Source: VXNE01 sp965203615
GTDB taxonomy: Bacteria > Pseudomonadota > Gammaproteobacteria > Pseudomonadales > Azotimanducaceae
Assembly (NCBI GenBank): GCA_965203615.1
Contig: OZ241900.1
Coordinates: forward strand, 3,472,001-3,536,000
Direction of reading: 5' to 3'
DNA length: 64,000 nucleotides
Shown here: piece after piece, positions 1 to 6,905 of the stretch
Layout of the letters: each line of letters opens with the position of its first letter
Position numbering within the stretch: position 1 is the stretch's first letter
Notes under the pieces: generated by a model
Databases searched by the model: none
Seen by the model: the letters and a program-made list of their open reading frames with translations, nothing else
Told to the model about the DNA's origin: nothing
Translations under genes and position numbers: made by a program

Positions 1-30
1 TTTGGCGACCGATTCTTTCGTGCTGGACAT
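1..30 (-). CDS. Partial CDS, first ten codons of an unidentified gene
   Basis: Only the N-terminus is in the window, reading MSSTKESVAK from an ATG at 30-28 on the minus strand. A good ribosome binding site (GAGGAGAG) sits about 5 bases upstream. The gene is divergent from lipB. lipA is a frequent lipB neighbour and would be the first guess, but ten residues cannot confirm any family. Confidence 0.5.
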   Translation of the reverse strand, partial: MSSTKESVAK

Positions 31-98
31 CTACTCTCCTCTTCTGTCAGAGATAGCTTAACGCAAGTCTGGTCTGCCGGTCGCATGAGGCGGGCCAC

Positions 99-104
99 TA
101 TAAT
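99..104 (+). promoter_or_regulatory. Possible -10 box for lipB
   Basis: A consensus TATAAT lies 16 bases upstream of the lipB GTG codon. No good -35 hexamer is seen 16-18 bases further upstream. If used, the transcript would have a leader of only about ten bases. Confidence 0.35.
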
Positions 105-119
105 TCGCGTAACCCGGGT

Positions 120-848
120 GTGGCGACGACGGTGGAACGGGCGAAATCGAGTGTTCAGGGATTCGGCCGCATCCCGCTTCGGGTGCGGGACCTCGGCCTC
201 ACCGACTACCGGACGGTGTTCGAAGCGATGCGCGTTTTCACCGACGGGCGGGACGCGGACTCGACCGACGAGATCTGGCTGACGGAACACGAAGCCGTGT
301 TTACCCAGGGCCAGGCCGGCCTGGCGGAACACGTGCTGTCGCCGGACGACATTCCGGTCGTGGCCACGGACAGGGGCGGGCAGGTCACCTACCACGGTCC
401 CGGACAGATCGTGATGTACACGATGTTCGACATCAGCCGGATGGGAATCGGCGTTCGCGCCCTCGTCGGTGGAATAGAGAACGCCATGATCGCCGCGCTC
501 GCGGAATGGAACATCGAGGCGGCGGCGCGTCATGACGCCCGCGGCGTCTACGTCGGCGGGCGCAAGATAGGTGCCCTGGGCCTGCGTGTCCGGCACGGGT
601 GCGCGTACCACGGCCTGGCGCTCAACATTGCCATGGACCTCGCCCCCTTCAGGCGCATCAATCCATGCGGCCTGGTGGGCATGGACGTCACACAGGTCTC
701 CGATCTTGGCGGTCCGGCCGACCTGGACCTCGCGCGGACGGCGCTGGTGCGGAAGCTGGCGCTGGGTTTCGGCTTCGACCCCTGCGAGGCGCACCCCGAC
801 CGCTGGACCCGCGGCGTTCCCGCTACTTCGCTTTCGCCACTTCGTTGA
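120..848 (+). CDS. lipB: Octanoyl-[ACP]:protein N-octanoyltransferase LipB
   Basis: LipB moves the octanoyl group from octanoyl-ACP to the lipoyl domains of 2-oxoacid dehydrogenases and GcvH, ahead of sulfur insertion by LipA. The 242-residue protein has the family blocks: RGGQVTYHGPGQ from about residue 85, GGRKIGALGLRV holding the catalytic Lys (K149), and NPCGLVGMDVTQ holding the catalytic Cys (C183). Length is slightly above the usual 210-230 because of an N-terminal extension. The start is GTG at 120; no in-frame ATG fits better. The 3' end overlaps the convergent hydrolase gene by 26 bases. Confidence 0.95.
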   Translation: MATTVERAKSSVQGFGRIPLRVRDLGLTDYRTVFEAMRVFTDGRDADSTDEIWLTEHEAVFTQGQAGLAEHVLSPDDIPVVATDRGGQVTYHGPGQIVMYTMFDISRMGIGVRALVGGIENAMIAALAEWNIEAAARHDARGVYVGGRKIGALGLRVRHGCAYHGLALNIAMDLAPFRRINPCGLVGMDVTQVSDLGGPADLDLARTALVRKLALGFGFDPCEAHPDRWTRGVPATSLSPLR

Positions 849-1761
849 GAAACGGATTGACGGCCGCCAGGAACCCCGGCGTGTTCTGTGAGTGCACGTT
901 GTGGCCGCAGTTCGGCACCGTGACCATGCGCGCGTCGGGCAGGGCGCCAATCAGGCGTTCGCCGGCCTCGGTTGTGAACACGCTCGAATTCTCCCCGCGC
1001 ACCACCATCACGGGAACATGCAGGGCACGCACGTCCTCGAGACCGATTGCGGTGCGCGAACTGGCCAGGCGACGGTGGTCGTTCTTGCTGACGTACTTGC
1101 CGTCGGCCCTTTGGAACAGGTTGTACTTGACGGTCCGCTCCACGTGCTCGCGCTTGCGGTACGGGTCGTAGTTGACGACGTTGTCGATGAACTGATCCGG
1201 GTTGTCGAACTCGCGATTGTTCCGAATGAAATTGCGGATCGTCCTGCCGCCGCCGGGGTTCATTTCGGGGCCGGAGTCGACCAGCACCAGCGCACGCACG
1301 AGATCAGGGTCCCTGAGTGCGGCGAGCAGCGCGACGCGACCGCCCATGGAGTGACCGATGACGATCGGCCGATCCAGTTTGCGGTCCCTCGCGAACGCTG
1401 TCGCGTCGTCGGCCATCGCGGTCGTCGAGTAGTCGAGTTCCCGGCTCCATTCGGAATCGCCGTGACCGCGTTGATCGAGCGCGAATACGTGGCAGGACGA
1501 TGCGAGGGCGAGACTGACGAGATCCCACGAGTGGGAGGACTGGTTCGTCCCGTGGAGTAACAGCAATGGCGGCGCACCGGGGCGTCCCCACTCCGTGAAG
1601 TGGAACCGGAGCCGGCGCACCACTGTCTGGCGCGAGCAATAGCCGACATCCCGGCTGTGCGCGATCCCCAGGTCGGCTGCGCTCCGGCACAGGCTGCGAA
1701 ATTCGTCGGTGCCGGTCATCTCGTGGCGTGAAAGGTCCGCTGCGAATTCGTTCTGGTACAT
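823..1761 (-). CDS. Alpha/beta hydrolase
   Basis: A 312-residue alpha/beta-hydrolase-fold protein. Visible motifs are the oxyanion-hole HG after a hydrophobic strand (LLLLHGTNQ, about residue 66), DQRGHGDS, the nucleophile elbow GHSMGG with Ser138, and a C-terminal CGH with the likely catalytic His287. The acid residue is less clear; the VVRGENS segment (about 254-259) holds Glu257 or a neighbour. Such enzymes cleave esters, epoxides or C-C bonds and the substrate cannot be read here. An internal Met (about residue 15) is an alternative start. It is convergent with lipB with a 26-base overlap and probably monocistronic. Confidence 0.8.
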   Translation of the reverse strand: MYQNEFAADLSRHEMTGTDEFRSLCRSAADLGIAHSRDVGYCSRQTVVRRLRFHFTEWGRPGAPPLLLLHGTNQSSHSWDLVSLALASSCHVFALDQRGHGDSEWSRELDYSTTAMADDATAFARDRKLDRPIVIGHSMGGRVALLAALRDPDLVRALVLVDSGPEMNPGGGRTIRNFIRNNREFDNPDQFIDNVVNYDPYRKREHVERTVKYNLFQRADGKYVSKNDHRRLASSRTAIGLEDVRALHVPVMVVRGENSSVFTTEAGERLIGALPDARMVTVPNCGHNVHSQNTPGFLAAVNPFLNEVAKAK

Positions 1762-1829
1762 CGACTACGTGCTCGGCGCCGCCTGATCGGAGGTCGGCGA
1801 AGTGTATCGTTTGTGGGTTGACCCTGCCG

Positions 1830-2717
1830 CTATCGGTCCGGCAGCGTGGTGAGCAGCGCCACGAGCAACCTGATCTGCGTGTCGTCGAGCCGCTCGCCGA
1901 ACGCCGGCATCTGGCCGGTCCTCCCGACGGCGATGGAATGCCGTATGGCCTCGATGTCGCCACCGTAGAGATGGATGTCGTCCGTGAGGTTCGGCGCGCC
2001 GAGGAGCGGGTTGCCGGTGCCGTCGGCGCCGTGGCAGGCCGCACAGAACTGCATGTAGCTGCTTTGGCCAGCGTGATTCTCCGCCGCTCCCCGCGACAGC
2101 GCCACGGTGTAATCGGCGAGCTGGTCGACGCCGTCTTCCCCAATCACTTGCAGCCAGCCGACCATGACCGCGTGACGTCCGTCCCGGATCGACTGTTCGA
2201 TCTGCTCGGCGGTACCGCCCCACTGCCATGCGTGGTCCGTGAGGTCCGGGAAGTAGGGGGTCAGTCCTTTCGCGTCGTAGCCGTGGCAGACCGCACAGTT
2301 GCGATCATAGACGCGCTGGGCGGACGCCATAAGCGCCTCGTCTCGCGAGAGTTCCTCGATGTTCGTCTCGGCCGCCAGTTGTCGCACCAGTCCGAACCTG
2401 CTGTCGAAGGCCGCCATGCTGCTCTCGAGTTCGCCGCCCTGGGACCATCGCAATGCGCCCGCATGACTGCCGAGACCGGGATACAGCATGAGGTAGAGCA
2501 CGGAGATGACAAGTGAGCCGAAGATGAGCCAGAACCACCATAGGGGCGCGGGATGTTCGCCCTCGCGCAGTTCTCCGTCCCAGACGGGCGAATCCTGTTC
2601 GGCGTGGGTGTCGGCGGCAAAGTAGACGCTGTATATCAGCCAACCAAGACCGGCCAGGCTGGCGACCGTGATGGTGGCGATCCATCCCGTCCAGAAATCG
2701 CTGGGCAATTCAGGCAT
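1830..2717 (-). CDS. ccoP: cbb3-type cytochrome c oxidase subunit III, di-haem CcoP
   Basis: CcoP is the di-haem c subunit that passes electrons to CcoO/CcoN of the high-affinity cbb3 terminal oxidase. The protein has two N-terminal membrane spans (about residues 10-33 and 58-80), the second being the conserved WWFWLIFGSL type, then two c-type haem sites, CAVCH and CAACH, in a periplasmic tail. Starting at the ATG at 2717 (MPELPSDFW) gives 295 residues, typical of the family; an upstream in-frame extension is arginine- and proline-rich and looks non-coding. The start overlaps the end of ccoQ by 8 bases. It is the last gene of the operon. Confidence 0.93.
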   Translation of the reverse strand: MPELPSDFWTGWIATITVASLAGLGWLIYSVYFAADTHAEQDSPVWDGELREGEHPAPLWWFWLIFGSLVISVLYLMLYPGLGSHAGALRWSQGGELESSMAAFDSRFGLVRQLAAETNIEELSRDEALMASAQRVYDRNCAVCHGYDAKGLTPYFPDLTDHAWQWGGTAEQIEQSIRDGRHAVMVGWLQVIGEDGVDQLADYTVALSRGAAENHAGQSSYMQFCAACHGADGTGNPLLGAPNLTDDIHLYGGDIEAIRHSIAVGRTGQMPAFGERLDDTQIRLLVALLTTLPDR

Positions 2718-2904
2718 GCGTGTCCCCCTGTGCGGGGTCGTGTGCGGGATCGCGCCCCGCGTCGGGGTCGGGGTCCTCATCCTCCAGTGGAATCCGCGCC
2801 GAGCGGTCGATGACGTCGTCCGCCGACCGGTAGAAGACCCAGGCAGCCAGCACGACCATGAACAGCATCACGAGCATGTCGCCGATGAAGATGAACCAGG
2901 TCAT
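2710..2904 (-). CDS. ccoQ: cbb3-type oxidase small subunit CcoQ/FixQ
   Basis: A 64-residue protein with one membrane span (about residues 4-24), followed by a short acidic, proline-rich tail (EDEDPDPDAG). Position between ccoO and ccoP, size and topology are those of CcoQ, which stabilises the cbb3 complex. Sequence conservation is always low in this family, so the call rests mainly on context. The ATG overlaps the ccoO stop as ATGA. Confidence 0.8.
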   Translation of the reverse strand: MTWFIFIGDMLVMLFMVVLAAWVFYRSADDVIDRSARIPLEDEDPDPDAGRDPAHDPAQGDTHA

Positions 2905-3524
2905 GGCGCCTCTCCCGGCGCAATACCCAGCACCTGCAGGTAGGCAACGAGCGCGTCGACCTCCATCATCCCTTCCATGGCTTCGGGCGCCGCGTCGATC
3001 TGGGCTTGTGTGTACGGATGCCCCAGCATCTTGAGGGCGCGCATCTTTCTCTGAATCGTATCGCCGACATTCGCCGGGCGTTCCGCCAGCCACGGATAAG
3101 CCGGCATGATGGAATTCGGGACGACGCTGCGCGGGTCGAGCAGGTGCAACCGATGCCACAGGTCGGTGTAACGGCCGCCGACGCGGTGCAGATCCGGCCC
3201 GGTTCGCTTCGACCCCCACAGGAACGGCCGGTCGTAAGCGGATTCCCCGGCCCGGGAATACGGTCCGTAGCGCTTGATCTCCGCCAGCAGCGGCCGGACC
3301 TGCTGCGAATGACAGGTGCTGCAGCCTTCGCGGATGTAGATGTCGCGGCCGGTCAACTGCAACGGGCCGTAGGGCATTCTGCCGGCATCGGGGGCCGCCA
3401 GCGACTCCTGCATGACGCTCGGCAGCACCTGCACCAGGCCGCCGATGGCCGACACGAACAGGATTCCGAAAACGAGGAGGCCCGCATTCTCTTCCAGCTT
3501 CCTGTGCAGACCCACCGCGTTCAT
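2901..3524 (-). CDS. ccoO: cbb3-type cytochrome c oxidase subunit II, mono-haem CcoO
   Basis: The mono-haem c subunit of cbb3 oxidase. It has 207 residues, an N-terminal membrane anchor (about 12-36), the haem c site CSTCHSQQVRP, and the conserved RYGPYSRAGESAYDRPFLWG and GPDLHRVGGRY segments found in all CcoO proteins. The start ATG overlaps the ccoN stop (ATGA) and its stop overlaps the ccoQ start, so subunits are made in fixed order. Confidence 0.95.
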   Translation of the reverse strand: MNAVGLHRKLEENAGLLVFGILFVSAIGGLVQVLPSVMQESLAAPDAGRMPYGPLQLTGRDIYIREGCSTCHSQQVRPLLAEIKRYGPYSRAGESAYDRPFLWGSKRTGPDLHRVGGRYTDLWHRLHLLDPRSVVPNSIMPAYPWLAERPANVGDTIQRKMRALKMLGHPYTQAQIDAAPEAMEGMMEVDALVAYLQVLGIAPGEAP

Positions 3525-4993
3525 GGTTGCGACCCGACGTCAGGCGCGGGAGGGAATGCCGGCACGGTGCGGCGACCCCGGATGGTCATGAACAGGTTGT
3601 ATGCGAGCAGTGCCGCGCCGGAGAGAAATACGATGCCGGCGACGAACCGCAACGCGTAGTAGGGCGCCATGCTGGCCATGATGTCCTTGAAGCTGAAGGA
3701 GGGTTCGCCGATATCGTCGAGGCTCAGCCACAACAGGCCCTGGGAAACGCCCGCGCCCCACATCGCAAGGACATAGAGCATCGTGCCGGCCAATGCCAGC
3801 CAGAAGTGGATATTGGCGAGTCGCGTGCTGTAGAGCGCCGTCCCCGCGAGGCGTGGAACGAGGAAGTAGAACGTGCCGAAAGTGATCATGGCATTCCAGC
3901 CGAGGGCGCCCGAGTGCACGTGGCCCACCGTCCAGTCCGTGAAGTGGCTGACGACGTTGACGCTCTTGATGGCCATCATCGGACCCTCGAACGTCGCAAG
4001 CCCGTAGAACGCGAGGGAGAGGACGATGAACTTGAGCGCCGGGTCGACTCGGAGTTTCCGCCAGGCCCCGGCCACCGTCATGATGCCGTTGACCATGGTC
4101 GCCCATGACGGCGCGAGCAGGATGAGGCTCATGACCATGCCGAGGGACTGCACCCATTCGGGAATCGCGCTGTAGTGCAGGTGGTGCGGACCGGCCCAGA
4201 TGTAGCTGTAGGTGAACGCCCAGAAGGCGATGATCGACAGCCGGTAACTCCAGATGGGCTGGCCGGCGTGCTTCGGCAGGAAGTAGTAGAGCATGCCGAG
4301 AAACCCACCTGTCAGCAGGAAGCCGACCGCGTTATGCCCGTACCACCACTGCACGATGGCGTCCTGGGCGCCGGCGAACAGCGAATAGGACTTCGAGATC
4401 GACACGGGAATCGCGAGGCTGTTGACGATGTGCAGCATCGCGATAACGATGATCAGCGCGCCGTAAAACCAGTTGGAAACGTAGATCGGCTTGATTCGAC
4501 GCTTGGCGATGGTGCCGAAGAAGACGATGGCGAAGCACACCCAGACCACGGCGATGGCGATGTCGAAGGGCCACTCCAGTTCGGCGTATTCCTTGCCTCC
4601 GGTCCAGCCGGCGAGGAGGGACACGCCGCCGCCCAGAACCGCGATCTGCCAGGCGAAACAGCAGAACCATGCGAGTCCCGGAGCGAACAGCGGCACATGG
4701 CACGTGCGCTGCACGCTGTAGAACGCCGTACCCATCAACGCGGACACGCCGAAGCCGAAGATCACGGCGTTCGTATGCAGCGAACGCAGTCGGCCGAACG
4801 ACAGCCATTCCTGGCCGAAATCGAGACCCGGCCAGACCAGTTCCGCGGCAACGTGTACGCCGGCAGCCATGCCGAGCAGGGACCAGATGATGGAGAAGGC
4901 GACCAGCGCCGTGACTACACGATCCCGATATGCCCCGGCGGCGGCTTCGTCGAAACTCGACACCGGACCCGCGTTTTCCGCCGTGACTGCCAT
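3521..4993 (-). CDS. ccoN: cbb3-type cytochrome c oxidase subunit I, catalytic CcoN
   Basis: The catalytic haem-copper subunit that reduces O2 at low oxygen tension and pumps protons. It has about 12 membrane spans. Ligands are visible: RSLHTNAVIFG (H73, low-spin haem b), WWYGHNAVGF (H220, CuB), AGPHHLHY (H270/H271, CuB) and VGHVHSGALGWN (haem b3 and b). The start is the ATG at 4993 (MAVTAENAG), 490 residues, 2 bases after the preceding membrane-protein gene; an in-frame ATG at 5032 overlaps that gene and is less likely. No FNR/ANR operator was identified upstream of the operon by eye. Confidence 0.95.
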   Translation of the reverse strand: MAVTAENAGPVSSFDEAAAGAYRDRVVTALVAFSIIWSLLGMAAGVHVAAELVWPGLDFGQEWLSFGRLRSLHTNAVIFGFGVSALMGTAFYSVQRTCHVPLFAPGLAWFCCFAWQIAVLGGGVSLLAGWTGGKEYAELEWPFDIAIAVVWVCFAIVFFGTIAKRRIKPIYVSNWFYGALIIVIAMLHIVNSLAIPVSISKSYSLFAGAQDAIVQWWYGHNAVGFLLTGGFLGMLYYFLPKHAGQPIWSYRLSIIAFWAFTYSYIWAGPHHLHYSAIPEWVQSLGMVMSLILLAPSWATMVNGIMTVAGAWRKLRVDPALKFIVLSLAFYGLATFEGPMMAIKSVNVVSHFTDWTVGHVHSGALGWNAMITFGTFYFLVPRLAGTALYSTRLANIHFWLALAGTMLYVLAMWGAGVSQGLLWLSLDDIGEPSFSFKDIMASMAPYYALRFVAGIVFLSGAALLAYNLFMTIRGRRTVPAFPPAPDVGSQP

Positions 4994-4995
4994 GC

Positions 4996-5601
4996 TCAGA
5001 CGCCTATGGAGGGACCGATGCCGCTCGCCCACAGCGCTACCGTCAGGCCGAGCAGGGTCACCGCGCCGACGAGCAGGTAGGCGACGAGGGAAGACGCCAT
5101 CAGCATGCCTCGCTCGGGGCCGGTCTTGAGTACGATGGGGAGTCCCCTGTACAGCAGGTAGATGCTCCAGATCAGCGCCGGGATGAGAACGAGGAGGTTC
5201 ACGAACACATGCGGGAAGAGGTGGAAGACGCTGCCGGCGACCAGCGGGGCGGCCACGCTGCCGACCAGCGCCAGGTGAGTCCCGAGCGCCTCGTCCGCCC
5301 CGTAGGTGGGTGCCATCCAGCGCGCCACGAAGGCCGTGCTGACGAAGCCGAAGAGCAGGGTGAAGAAGTACCCGATACTGATCAGCGTCAGCGCATCGCT
5401 CGGGAGGTAAAGGGGCTGCGCCGCGCCGAGCCGCCAGCCGAAGATCGACGCGCCGATGAATGCGAATACCGGCGGCAGGAGAGCCAGCCAGACAATCCGT
5501 CTGAAGAACACCGAAAGGGGGTCCGGTTCCGTCCGAGCAAGCGCTTCGAACGCGTCGGCCGGTCGGCGGATGGACTTGAACAGCGGCGGTGAATGACGCA
5601 T
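4996..5601 (-). CDS. Yip1-like integral membrane protein preceding ccoN
   Basis: A 201-residue membrane protein with about five hydrophobic spans, resembling bacterial Yip1-domain proteins of unknown function. It reads MRHSPPLFKSIRRPADAFE from an ATG at 5601, followed by the first span. It ends 2 bases before the ccoN start, so it is very probably the first gene of the cbb3 operon. A role in oxidase assembly or membrane organisation is possible but nothing in the sequence shows it. Confidence 0.65.
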   Translation of the reverse strand: MRHSPPLFKSIRRPADAFEALARTEPDPLSVFFRRIVWLALLPPVFAFIGASIFGWRLGAAQPLYLPSDALTLISIGYFFTLLFGFVSTAFVARWMAPTYGADEALGTHLALVGSVAAPLVAGSVFHLFPHVFVNLLVLIPALIWSIYLLYRGLPIVLKTGPERGMLMASSLVAYLLVGAVTLLGLTVALWASGIGPSIGV

Positions 5602-5709
5602 TGGTGGCGGCGCGGCGAATCCGTGGCGAATCATACCGCGTTGCAGCCGGCGGTCACGCATCGGGGCTTTGTGAGGTCGTGCCCGGTGACTGGGCGGGAC
5701 CGGGGTCTG

Positions 5710-6606
5710 TCAGCCCTCGTTCCTCGACGCCCGCCGCCCCATCACCGCCTCCACGCGGGCGATCAGTTCGTCGCCCGCCTCGGCACGCGACAGCACCAGC
5801 CACTCGCCGATTCGGGCGAAATCCCGGGGTTCGGTCACATTGCGCAGCAATGCCGCCAGGCGGTTGGCTGTCGCGGTATCGAACTTCGCTGCGGCTTGAC
5901 GCGTCAGGATGTCCTGTCGCGCCCGATATTCGGCGGCTTCGGCCCGGTTTTCGGCGGCGTCGGCCCGGTATTCGGCGGCGTCGGCCCGCGCCTCGGCGAT
6001 GTCGCGGCCAGCGCCTTCCTCCTCCGGTGTCGGCAGGTCGCGCCCGATCGCGGGATCGTGGAGCCGCAAGTCGGAACCCCTGAGCCATAACCCCAGGCCG
6101 AGCGATTCGCTACGCAAGCCCCGTTCGCCATTCGGCAGTGCGATCTCGCGCATCTTTCGATAGCGCTTGCCCCGCAGTTCAAAGCCCTGTAGCGGCGGCT
6201 TCAGCCACTCGCCGCGCGGGTCGTACAGGAAGTACTCGCCCACGCCCCACTGGGCGTAACGCTGCCGCTTGGTGCGCTCGTCCTCACGCCGCGTGGACGC
6301 CGAAGTGATCTCCAGCACGAATGCCGGCGGCTTCTCCTCCCAGATCTTGAACAGGTCGCGCTCGCCGCGCCTGACGCCGAATGCCACGAAGATGTCCGGC
6401 GAGAGGTGTCTGCGCGGGTTGCCCGGCTCGTCGAATACCAGCAGGTTGGAGCCCACGTAGACATCGTCGCGCCCGGCGAGGTGTTTTCGGATGCCGTAGG
6501 CCGCGCCGGCCAGGCGCAGGAAATGACGTTCGGACTCGGCCACCGGCTTGCCGTCCGAAGTGGGGTATTGAACGATGTCCGGTTCTATCGCAAGCGTTTG
6601 GCTCAA
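5710..6606 (-). CDS. Uma2 family (DUF820, PD-(D/E)XK-like) protein with C-terminal heptad repeat
   Basis: A 298-residue protein. Residues 1-190 match the Uma2/DUF820 fold: LSPDIFVAFGV, PAFVLEITSAST (Asp and Glu of a PD-(D/E)XK-like site) and KRQRYAQWGVGEYFLYDP. These are proposed nucleases, often in many genomic copies; their role is unsettled. Residues about 205-235 form an Ala/Arg-rich, probably coiled-coil repeat (RADAAEYRADAAENRAEAAE) coded by 21-bp DNA repeats. A further helical tail follows. It is divergent from the PQQ dehydrogenase gene and apparently alone. Confidence 0.75.
   Translation of the reverse strand: MSQTLAIEPDIVQYPTSDGKPVAESERHFLRLAGAAYGIRKHLAGRDDVYVGSNLLVFDEPGNPRRHLSPDIFVAFGVRRGERDLFKIWEEKPPAFVLEITSASTRREDERTKRQRYAQWGVGEYFLYDPRGEWLKPPLQGFELRGKRYRKMREIALPNGERGLRSESLGLGLWLRGSDLRLHDPAIGRDLPTPEEEGAGRDIAEARADAAEYRADAAENRAEAAEYRARQDILTRQAAAKFDTATANRLAALLRNVTEPRDFARIGEWLVLSRAEAGDELIARVEAVMGRRASRNEG
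5927..5989. repeat. Three 21-bp tandem repeats inside the Uma2 gene
   Basis: Three consecutive near-identical 21-base units (core TTCGGCGGCNTCGGCCCGG) at 5927, 5948 and 5969, with a degenerate partial unit after. They keep frame and encode a seven-residue helical repeat, so copy number can change by slippage without breaking the protein. Confidence 0.85.
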
Positions 6607-6905
6607 GTGTGTTTTCCCGACCTGCGGCGCGCGGGCGTTCGCGGACCGTGCGGGGAAGTTAACACAGGATTTGCAGCCGTCCCATACCCTTGGCTACGCG
6701 GGTGTGGTGTGCCATGGTTCGCCTCCGACGATGTCGTTTCGGACGCATCGATTGTCCCCGATCTTCGGGCTCGGTCATGACAGCCGGAGCCGTTGATCGA
6801 TGTGGGCCATGTACTCTTTGCTGCGCAGGTCTCTGCCGCGTCGCTTTGCCGGACCGGACCCGGCGCGGTGTAATCTGGTGCGATAGATCGGAGGGAGGTC
6901 TGGCC
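6607..6905. other. Divergent intergenic region between the Uma2 and PQQ-dehydrogenase genes
   Basis: 299 bases with no convincing gene. The plus-strand end carries the strong ribosome binding site of the dehydrogenase (GGAGGGAGG, about 8 bases before its ATG). Reading frames extend through the region on both strands but have no recognisable content. No clear promoter pair is visible. Confidence 0.5.

Noticed and set aside
3521..4993. The cbb3 operon as a second NO reductase
   Set aside because: CcoN, CcoO, CcoQ and CcoP are all present with standard haem c sites; cbb3 oxidases normally place the tyrosine on a different helix, so lack of the A/B-type tyrosine there is not unusual.
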